Assembly (NCBI GenBank): GCA_036502925.1
Contig: DASXXS010000285.1
Location: 1-5,596 of the forward strand
Direction of reading: 5' to 3'
Length of the DNA: 5,596 nt
Source: VAZQ01 sp036502925
Lineage (GTDB): Bacteria; Pseudomonadota; Alphaproteobacteria; Rhizobiales; Xanthobacteraceae
This document shows positions 1 to 4,664 of the stretch, in pieces. The notes beneath the pieces were generated by a model. The model did no database searches. It saw only the letters and a program-made list of their open reading frames with translations, and had not been told where the DNA came from. Positions within the stretch are counted from its first letter, which is position 1, and the number at the start of each line of letters is the position of its first letter. A program made the translations under genes and the position numbers.

Positions 1-1
1 G

Positions 2-913
2 GGATTTCTCGTCTTTGCGGGGCATCACCTGCTCACGCTTTGGAACGCGTTCGGAAATCCGTTCTTTCCCTATCTCAATCAGATCTTTCGATCGCCGTAT
101 TTCGAGCCCACGGCGATTTGGGATCCGCGGTTCATCCCGGACAGCTTTTGGAAGCTGATGGCCTTCCCGTTCTATTGGGCGAAGACCAACACCTATCTGG
201 TCTCGGAGCCGACGTTTCGCGACTGGCGCGCCGCCATCGCCTACGTCGCGCTGGTGATCGGCGTGCTGGCGCTGGCGGCGGGTTGGCTGCGCCAAGCTCG
301 CCGTCCGCAAGACGTATTGGCGCAGACACCCGGCCTCGGTCTCGTCTTCACCTTCGTGGTCGTCTCCTATTTCAGCTGGGCGCTCGAATTCGGCTATTAC
401 CGGTACGCCATCCCGCTCGAAATGCTCACCGGCATCGTCGCGATCGGAGCCTTGATCTGGCTCTTCGACGATCGTCGCCTGCGCATCGGCGGGGCGGTCG
501 CGGTGCTGGCGATTGCGCTCACGACCACCGTCTATCTCGACTGGGGCCGCCGTCCCTATACCGACAAATATGTCGAGGTCCACGTTCCGGCGTTGCCGCC
601 GCGCAGCATCGTGCTGATTGCCACCTGGGATCCGGCCGCCTATTTCATTCCTTACGCCGAGCCCTCGGCGCAATATCTCGGTATCGAGAACAATTATCTG
701 GAGCTGTCCCAGACCAACAAGCTCGCTTCGGAGGTGAAGCGCTTGATGCGCGTGCCGGGACGGCCGAAATTCGTGGTCAGCGTCGGCGAATTCGATGCCG
801 ACAAGCTGAACAAGCTGTTGAGCAATTTCAATCTGCGGCTGGGCGCCTCGCCGTGCGCGCCGATCCACTCGAACCTGGAAGACCAGGCGCTGAGCCTGTG
901 TCCGGCGCAGTGA
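2..913 (+). CDS. Multi-pass membrane protein, GT-C glycosyltransferase-like (C-terminal part)
   Basis: The reading frame is open to the left edge, so the start is missing; 303 residues are visible, ending in TGA at 911-913. The visible N-terminal part is an aromatic and proline-rich loop with the motif NPFFPYLNQIFRSPYF, followed by WDPRF near residue 44. Four hydrophobic segments come next, near visible residues 77-96, 111-127, 137-155 and 162-179. The third is preceded by EFGYYRY. A soluble tail of about 120 residues ends the protein and contains two cysteines (C285, C300) that could pair outside the cytoplasm. The loop style and the helix-rich layout resemble polytopic GT-C glycosyltransferases that use polyprenyl-phosphate sugars, but the catalytic N-terminal loop is outside the window. 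Membrane location is well supported; the enzymatic role is an inference. The gene is convergent with the TPR gene downstream. Confidence 0.8.
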   Translation, partial: GFLVFAGHHLLTLWNAFGNPFFPYLNQIFRSPYFEPTAIWDPRFIPDSFWKLMAFPFYWAKTNTYLVSEPTFRDWRAAIAYVALVIGVLALAAGWLRQARRPQDVLAQTPGLGLVFTFVVVSYFSWALEFGYYRYAIPLEMLTGIVAIGALIWLFDDRRLRIGGAVAVLAIALTTTVYLDWGRRPYTDKYVEVHVPALPPRSIVLIATWDPAAYFIPYAEPSAQYLGIENNYLELSQTNKLASEVKRLMRVPGRPKFVVSVGEFDADKLNKLLSNFNLRLGASPCAPIHSNLEDQALSLCPAQ

Positions 914-961
914 CCTGGTTGTTCGGACAGAAGATTGACCGGTTGGCTGGCTGCCGGTGAT

Positions 962-1693
962 CTAGTGACTTCCGTCGAGCGCCGCGAGCTCTGAATTGGC
1001 GGCGGGCCCTTCGACGAATTCGCGCGGGCAACCGGCCGCCGCGAGCCGGAACAGGCGCTCCGCTTCCGCCTTGGCGCCCTGCTGCAGCGCCAATTCCGCG
1101 CTGTAGAAATTGGCCTCGCAGACCTGGCCTGCTTTTGTCTTGGCGTCAGGATCGTCGGCGGCGGCGGCGAGCACGGCTGCCGGCGTGGCCTGGCCGAGGA
1201 ACATGCGGATCACCGGCGCCGGCCATTTCGTCATGTCGACATGCGCGATCGCCTGCGCGAGGCGGCTCGCCGCGTTGCCGCGCCTGTCGACGATGTCGAT
1301 CCACAGCGCGTAATAGGCGTATTCGGGGTCGAGCCTGCTCGCCTGGCTGAGATCGGCCAGCGCCTGCGGGATGGCGCCGGCGTAGAAGTTCGCGATGCCG
1401 CGGTGGAAATAGGCGTCGTCGTCATTGGGATCGTGCTTGATGGCCGTGTTGTAGTAGACGATGATCTGGTTGAGCTCGCTCTTGGTCTGTTCCTTGGTGC
1501 CGCGGTTGTAGCGGGTACCAGGGTCTTTGGGATCGAGCCTGACCATCTCGACGGTATCGGGGAAGCGGTCGGCGACGGCCGCCTGGGCGGACGCGAGGCC
1601 AGGATTGTCCCGATCCTGTTCGCCGGCAGCGAGCACCGGGCTTGCAACCGCGACCAGCAGGGCCGCTGAGATTACCGTCGCGGAAAAGCGCAT
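962..1693 (-). CDS. Secreted NlpI-like tetratricopeptide repeat protein
   Basis: This encodes 243 residues. Residues 1-22 form a signal peptide (a basic start, a hydrophobic core, then SPVLA with likely cleavage before AGEQ), and no lipobox cysteine is present, so a soluble periplasmic protein is expected. A clear TPR unit covers about residues 91-124 (AYFHRGIANFYAGAIPQALADLSQA, then LDPEYAYY), preceded by a related helical stretch at 73-90. The C-terminal half has the pattern W157-P, then C192-EANFY, then A219-AGCP and an E-rich end, as seen in NlpI-type TPR proteins. C192 and C222 may form a disulfide. I chose the ATG at 1693 because AAGG lies 9 nt upstream and the signal peptide then starts properly. 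The ATG at 1702 has no usable spacing, and the ATG at 1771 adds 26 non-conserved residues. Such proteins usually act as adaptors for envelope or peptidoglycan factors; the partner here is unknown. Confidence 0.85.
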   Translation of the reverse strand: MRFSATVISAALLVAVASPVLAAGEQDRDNPGLASAQAAVADRFPDTVEMVRLDPKDPGTRYNRGTKEQTKSELNQIIVYYNTAIKHDPNDDDAYFHRGIANFYAGAIPQALADLSQASRLDPEYAYYALWIDIVDRRGNAASRLAQAIAHVDMTKWPAPVIRMFLGQATPAAVLAAAADDPDAKTKAGQVCEANFYSAELALQQGAKAEAERLFRLAAAGCPREFVEGPAANSELAALDGSH

Positions 1694-2097
1694 CGTTGCC
1701 ATCCTTATCGGCCGGAGTGCCGGAACCGTCAGACTGCATATGGGAGGTGAAGCCCGGGTTAAAAGCCGCAATAACGCGCTTGCTTGTATGATTCGCCCGG
1801 CTGCTCACGATCAAATGATGGAATAACGCGTTCCGGTCAAGCAGCGGGGCCCGGATCTTCGCAACTTGTCAAACAAATCTCACGCTTTCTCAACCAAAGT
1901 TATATCAAAGTTCGCCTCAAGGCGCGGAAGTTTACATCGATTTTATACGGCGTCAGGCAGCCCGCCGCAGGCGCGTCAAACACTTGAATGTGATCAAAGC
2001 AAACAAATATGTTTTGTTTCCCTTCAGTCTGCCGGTGGCGGTGCTGGTCGCGGATTCGCTGCTGATGCAGACGGCCGCAACGGTAAGAGAGCCCACG
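1694..2097. other. 404-bp non-coding spacer between divergent genes, with AT-rich patches
   Basis: No convincing gene is present. AT-rich patches at about 1865-1912 and 1984-2020 stand out from the GC-rich surroundings. Short direct repeats occur: CAAAGTT at 1895-1901 and 1906-1912 (11 bp apart, one helical turn), and CAAACAAAT at 1870-1878 and 2000-2008. On the minus strand, TTGATC (1814-1809) followed 18 bp later by CATACA is a weak sigma-70-like candidate for the TPR gene. GGAAC occurs on + at 1722 and on - at 1834, but neither has a CGTT at the right distance, so I see no EcfG promoter here. Confidence 0.6.
1984..2013 (+). promoter_or_regulatory. Tentative sigma-70-type promoter for the 65-residue membrane protein
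   Basis: TTGAAT (1984-1989) and TATGTT (2008-2013) are separated by 18 bp. Each matches the sigma-70 hexamer consensus at four of six positions. It lies in the most AT-rich part of the spacer, about 85 bp upstream of the start codon. This is a pattern match only, in a region where chance matches are likely. Confidence 0.25.
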
Positions 2098-2295
2098 ATG
2101 GGAATCACGAAAACTGCGCTTCTGGTCATCGGCATTCTCGCCGTTGTGATCGGCTTGATCTGGATCGGGCAGGGGACCGGCTATTTCCCTTATCCGGCCA
2201 CGAGCTTCATGATCAATCAGATGCCGTGGGTGTATTGGGGCGCACTGCTGGCCGCCGTGGGCCTCGCCGCGATCGTGGTTTCTCGATGGATCTGA
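2098..2295 (+). CDS. Small two-helix inner-membrane protein, function unknown
   Basis: This encodes 65 residues. A first hydrophobic helix spans residues 6-23 (ALLVIGILAVVIGLIWIG). A short polar, aromatic loop follows (GQGTGYFPYPATSFMINQ, residues 24-41), and a second helix spans about 45-61 (VYWGALLAAVGLAAIVV), ending SRWI. The loop motif QGTGYFPYP is distinctive; I recall similar short hypothetical proteins in Bradyrhizobium-type genomes, but no function. The ATG at 2098 is chosen because AAGAGAG lies about 6 nt upstream and the first helix then begins directly. A frame extension back to TTG 1984 adds 38 residues but has weaker support. Both ends being membrane-embedded with a short loop suggests a helical hairpin. 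It precedes another tiny membrane gene on the same strand, about 200 bp away. Confidence 0.75.
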   Translation: MGITKTALLVIGILAVVIGLIWIGQGTGYFPYPATSFMINQMPWVYWGALLAAVGLAAIVVSRWI

Positions 2296-2314
2296 GGAGA
2301 GCGGCGCATAACGT

Positions 2315-2346
2315 GCGCGCGTAGCGGGCTATTGCTGCCGCGCGCG
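2315..2346 (+). repeat. GC-rich inverted repeat downstream of the 65-residue gene
   Basis: GCGCGCG at 2315-2321 can pair with CGCGCGC at 2339-2345, around a 17-nt loop. GCGG (2324-2327) with CCGC (2338-2341) offers an alternative smaller hairpin. It begins 20 bp after the stop codon, where a terminator would be expected, but no T tract follows. It may therefore be a weak or Rho-assisted stop, or simply alternating GC sequence. Confidence 0.3.
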
Positions 2347-2500
2347 ATATGATGCGTTGGCGAACCGGCCGGCGCGCGGATCGAGGCCGGCGAATCTGGT
2401 AATTTGAGCTTTGTGATTGCGCGCTTCGTGACTATGAGTGAAGCGGTGCGATGCGCTGCATCGCCGTCAACCGTGAACATGCGGAAAGAGCATATTATCA

Positions 2501-2638
2501 ATGACAAATGTCTTTCATTGGATCGGCGTGGCACTTGGTTTCCTGGTGATCGTCGGCGGAATACGCTTTTTCCTGCGCGGCCTGTCGGCAAAGCCGGGCG
2601 ACCCCTCGCCGCGCGTGCCCGGGAAGGGGCGGAGATAG
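2501..2638 (+). CDS. Very small single-pass membrane protein, function unknown
   Basis: This is an ATG-to-TAG frame of 45 residues. Residues 1-6 are short and polar (MTNVFH). Residues 7-21 and neighbours form one hydrophobic helix (WIGVALGFLVIVGGI), followed by RFFLRG and a basic, proline-rich tail (KPGDPSPRVPGKGRR). The positive tail suggests N-out, C-in topology by the positive-inside rule. A purine-rich GGAAAGAG at 2483-2490 lies about 10 nt upstream of the ATG, a slightly long but acceptable ribosome-binding distance. Codons mostly end in G or C, as in neighbouring genes, which supports real coding. It converges on ecfG, with a 74-bp gap between the two stops. I do not recognise a family; a chance frame is possible at this length. 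Confidence 0.55.
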   Translation: MTNVFHWIGVALGFLVIVGGIRFFLRGLSAKPGDPSPRVPGKGRR

Positions 2639-2712
2639 GGGAGCTGCGCGTTTATTGTCCGCAGGTCGAGTTGGCTCGCCTCATCTGGCGCTGGCGCGTG
2701 GCCGCTGCCGCG

Positions 2713-3264
2713 TCAGCCGGCCTCGTGTCCGGTGAGGACGGCCTGGGTGGTGCTGTCGGGTCCCATGTCGTGGGCGTTCTCGATCGCGAGGAGCTCGGCG
2801 AGGCGCGTGCGCGCGCGGTTGACCCGGCTCTTGATCGTGCCCACGGCGCTGCCGCAGATCTGCGCGGCTTCCTCGTAGGAGAAGCCGGAGGCGCCGACCA
2901 GGACCAGCGCCTCGCGCTGGTCGGGAGGGAGTTGCGCCAGCGCGGCGCGGAACTCCTCGAATTCCATGTGGCCCGGCTGCGCCGGCTGCGATTTGAGGGT
3001 GGCGGAGAATCGCCCGTCGCCGTCTTCCACCTCGCGCCGGCGCTTGCGGTATTCGGAGCGGAACAGATTGCGCAGGATGGTGAATAGCCAGGCCGACATA
3101 TTGGTGCCGGGCTCAAACGAGTCGATGTTGGTGAGCGCCCGCAGCAGCGTCTCCTGGACCAGGTCGTCGGCATGATCGATCTTGCCGCAGAGCGACATGG
3201 CGAATGCCCGCAGACCGGGCACTGCCGCAAGCATGCTCTCGCGGACGGCGGAATCAACCTTCAT
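2713..3264 (-). CDS. ecfG: EcfG-type ECF sigma factor of the general stress response
   Basis: This encodes 183 residues, a normal length for EcfG (ECF15 group) sigma factors. The sigma-2 domain covers about residues 10-77: DHADDLVQETLLRAL at 30-44 is the region 2.1/2.2 core-binding helix, and FEPGTNMSAWLFTILRNLF at 50-68 covers region 2.3/2.4, which melts the -10. After a linker, the sigma-4 domain covers about 103-159: LPPDQREALVL at 112-122, then the helix-turn-helix FSYEEAAQICGSAVGTIKSR at 128-147 that reads the GGAAC -35 element. It directs RNA polymerase to stress genes and is inhibited by NepR. Its ATG lies inside the end of nepR (11-bp overlap), with AAAGGG about 7 nt upstream, so translation is probably coupled to nepR. 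Transcription probably starts at the EcfG-type promoter upstream of nepR. I see no clear terminator between its stop and the convergent small gene. Confidence 0.95.
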   Translation of the reverse strand: MKVDSAVRESMLAAVPGLRAFAMSLCGKIDHADDLVQETLLRALTNIDSFEPGTNMSAWLFTILRNLFRSEYRKRRREVEDGDGRFSATLKSQPAQPGHMEFEEFRAALAQLPPDQREALVLVGASGFSYEEAAQICGSAVGTIKSRVNRARTRLAELLAIENAHDMGPDSTTQAVLTGHEAG

Positions 3265-3475
3265 CGGTGGGCCCTTTGCCGCCCGGCTTGTCCAATGCGC
3301 GCAAAAGCTCGACGAAACGCTCCGGCGTCGGCTCGATCAGGCCGGCGTAATAGGCGCGAAGCTGCTTGCCGATCTTTGCTTGGATTTCGGGGCCGAGATT
3401 GGCCGAGTTTCTCCCCCGTTTGGTCGCGGTCGCGTCCGCCAGCGGTGCCGGTATAGCTGACTTGCGGTCCCTCAT
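3254..3475 (-). CDS. nepR: NepR, anti-sigma factor for EcfG
   Basis: This encodes 73 residues. The first 26 are basic and probably disordered. The conserved NepR core spans about residues 28-62: LGPEIQAKIGKQLRAYYAGL forms the first helix and TPERFVELLRALD the second, joined by IEP. This matches the family pattern IGxxLRxxYxxLxxEPxPxRFxxLLxxLD. A short Gly/Asp-rich tail follows. NepR clamps EcfG in unstressed cells and is itself removed by phosphorylated PhyR. The ATG at 3475 is preceded by GAGGGA at 5 nt spacing, a good ribosome site. The stop overlaps the ecfG start by 11 bp, a layout that helps keep inhibitor and sigma factor in proportion. An EcfG-type promoter lies about 58 bp upstream of the start codon, so the inhibitor appears to be made under control of the sigma factor it inhibits. 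Confidence 0.95.
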   Translation of the reverse strand: MRDRKSAIPAPLADATATKRGRNSANLGPEIQAKIGKQLRAYYAGLIEPTPERFVELLRALDKPGGKGPTDEG

Positions 3476-3532
3476 ATGATCCCTCTGCCGCGCGCCGCCG
3501 CGCCTATCCCGTCCCGGGGTACATCGGGCCTA

Positions 3533-3557
3533 AACGCTCGGTAGGTCAAACGGTTCC
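3533..3557 (-). promoter_or_regulatory. EcfG-type promoter of nepR-ecfG
   Basis: On the minus strand, GGAAC (3557-3553) is followed by exactly 16 bp and CGTT (3536-3533), matching the known EcfG consensus GGAAC-N16/17-CGTT without mismatch. Transcription should start near 3524-3527, leaving a leader of about 50 nt before the nepR ATG. This implies positive autoregulation of the sigma factor together with production of its inhibitor. Confidence 0.88.
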
Positions 3558-3570
3558 ATCAAAATGGAAC
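3553..3570. repeat. Perfect 7-bp inverted repeat made by back-to-back -35 elements
   Basis: GTTCCAT (3553-3559) and ATGGAAC (3564-3570) are exact reverse complements separated by CAAA. The arms contain the -35 elements of the two divergent EcfG-type promoters plus two further matching bases each. Only 8 bp separate the two GGAAC elements. Confidence 0.95.
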
Positions 3571-3590
3571 TTTTTTTGGGGACGGGCGTT
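3566..3590 (+). promoter_or_regulatory. EcfG-type promoter of phyR
   Basis: GGAAC (3566-3570), a 16-bp spacer and CGTT (3587-3590) match the EcfG consensus exactly. The spacer opens with seven T residues (3571-3577). Transcription should start near 3596-3599, giving a leader of about 40 nt to the GTG start at 3639. The promoter position excludes the upstream ATG at 3564 as a translation start, because it would lie before the transcript begins. Confidence 0.88.
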
Positions 3591-3638
3591 TTCTGGCGGT
3601 CGCCCCCATATATGACGGGCGCAGTAGGGGAGGGCCAA

Positions 3639-4442
3639 GTGCCGAATTCACAACTGGTAGCTGAATACCTACCGTTCATGCGCCGCTACGCGCGGGCGCT
3701 GTCCGGACGGCAGAGTTCGGGCGACGCCTATGTGATGGCGGCCCTGGAGGCGATCCTGGCCGACCCGAGCGCCATCGAGGGCGCTCACCGCCCGCGCGCG
3801 GCGCTCTACAAGGTCCTCACCAAGATTTGGAACTCCGTCGATTTGAACGGTGCCAGCGACCCCCGCGACCCCCAATTGCCGGTCGAGCGGCGCCTTGCCC
3901 ATATCACCCGGCTGCCACGCCAGGCGTTCCTTTTGGTGTCGCTCGAAGGTTTCTCGGAGGACGCGGCCGCCGAAATTCTCGACACCGACGTGCCGACGCT
4001 GCGCGGTCTCGTGCAGGAAGCGGGCCATGAGCTCGCCGCCGAGATTGCGACCGACGTTCTCATCATCGAGGACGAGGCCTTGATTGCCATGGACCTCGAG
4101 CATCTGGTCGAAGACCTCGGTCATCGCGTGATCGGCGTCGCGCGCACCCACAGCAAGGCGGTATCGATCGCCAAGGCGCATGCGCCGGGCCTTATTCTCG
4201 CCGACATCCATCTGGCCGACAACAGCTCGGGCCTCGATGCCGTCAATGAGCTGCTGCGCATGTTCCAGGTCCCGGTCATCTTCATCACCGCCTATCCGGA
4301 GCGTTTCCTCACCGGCGAGCGGCCGGAGCCCGCCTTCCTGATCGCCAAGCCGTTTCAGCCCACCGCCGTTTCCGCCGTCATCAGCCAAGCGCTGTTTTTC
4401 GAGCGCAACGCCCGGCGCAGCGACCACCGCGCGACCGCGTAG
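3639..4442 (+). CDS. phyR: PhyR, response regulator and anti-anti-sigma factor
   Basis: This encodes 267 residues. A sigma-like domain covers about residues 1-125, with a sigma-2-like part (QLVAEYLPFMRRYARALSG, then GDAYVMAALEAIL) and a sigma-4-like part (RLPRQAFLLVSLEGFSEDAAAEIL). A receiver domain spans about 139-255 with every key residue: the acidic pocket E144-D145, phosphoacceptor D189 in LADIHLAD, T217 in FITAYPE and K237 in AKPFQP. Phosphorylation by a stress-sensing histidine kinase exposes the sigma-like domain, which binds NepR and frees EcfG. I chose the GTG at 3639: GGAGG ends 5 nt before it and the conserved N-terminus then begins at once. The ATG at 3612 lacks a ribosome site, and the ATG at 3564 overlaps the promoter. 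The gene is divergent from nepR-ecfG, appears monocistronic and ends just before a hairpin terminator. No kinase partner is visible in the window. Confidence 0.95.
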   Translation: MPNSQLVAEYLPFMRRYARALSGRQSSGDAYVMAALEAILADPSAIEGAHRPRAALYKVLTKIWNSVDLNGASDPRDPQLPVERRLAHITRLPRQAFLLVSLEGFSEDAAAEILDTDVPTLRGLVQEAGHELAAEIATDVLIIEDEALIAMDLEHLVEDLGHRVIGVARTHSKAVSIAKAHAPGLILADIHLADNSSGLDAVNELLRMFQVPVIFITAYPERFLTGERPEPAFLIAKPFQPTAVSAVISQALFFERNARRSDHRATA

Positions 4443-4454
4443 AGTGGCGCTCGT

Positions 4455-4483
4455 GATTGCGCGCGGAGCCGCGCAATCTTGTC
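4455..4483 (+). terminator. Probable intrinsic terminator of phyR
   Basis: GATTGCGCG (4455-4463) and CGCGCAATC (4470-4478) form a perfect 9-bp stem with a 6-nt loop, followed by TTGT. It begins 13 bp after the phyR stop codon. The T stretch is short, so termination may be incomplete. Confidence 0.6.
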
Positions 4484-4514
4484 CACGACGCTGATGCAAC
4501 CAAAACCGGAGCCG

Positions 4515-4554
4515 CGCGTTGCCATGCGCGGGCACGCGTTTGCATGCGCGGGCA
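4515..4554. repeat. Two tandem 20-bp direct repeats
   Basis: Unit 1 (4515-4534) and unit 2 (4535-4554) abut directly and agree at 18 of 20 positions, differing only near the middle-left (TTGCC against TTTGC). The shared core CATGCGCGGGCA is identical in both. The 20-bp period places both units on the same face of the helix, about two turns apart. The repeat lies after the phyR terminator and 111 bp before the ligase start codon. It could be paired binding sites for a regulator of the ligase gene, or the product of a slippage duplication. No function can be assigned from sequence. Confidence 0.8.
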
Positions 4555-4664
4555 TCCGCATTCTCACCCAGCAGCAGCGTATTCTTGCGTACCGACCTTC
4601 TTGAATATCGAGATGGTTTCGAGCCGAGTCCAGACACGTTGGCGTCCCGAATGGAGATCGAAAC

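Noticed and set aside
938..958. Inverted repeat ACCGG/CCGGT between the first two convergent genes, as a terminator
   Set aside because: The stem is only 5 bp with an 11-nt loop and no T tract. It is not distinguishable from chance in GC-rich sequence.
40..960. 306-residue frame overlapping the first membrane protein
   Set aside because: It is Arg-rich and is a frame-shifted shadow of the membrane protein frame, which has clear transmembrane helices.
1722..1726. GGAAC on the plus strand within the spacer
   Set aside because: There is no CGTT at the required distance, and the nearest gene on that strand is about 370 bp away.
1830..1834. GGAAC on the minus strand upstream of the TPR gene, as a possible EcfG promoter
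   Set aside because: There is no CGTT at 15, 16 or 17 bp downstream.
1984..2097. TTG-initiated N-terminal extension of the 65-residue protein
   Set aside because: The extension overlaps the candidate promoter, is not needed for the helix start, and ATG 2098 has a better ribosome site.
2404..3087. 227-residue plus-strand frame covering the antisense of ecfG
   Set aside because: Most of it is the complement of ecfG, and its start overlaps the better small membrane frame at 2501. It shows no recognisable fold.
3504..3524. Six-codon upstream frame (ATG to TAG) in the nepR leader, minus strand
   Set aside because: It would begin almost at the predicted transcript start with no ribosome site. 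It is too short to separate from chance.
4515..4554. Tandem repeats as a remnant CRISPR array
   Set aside because: The two units abut with no spacer between them, and no cas gene is present.
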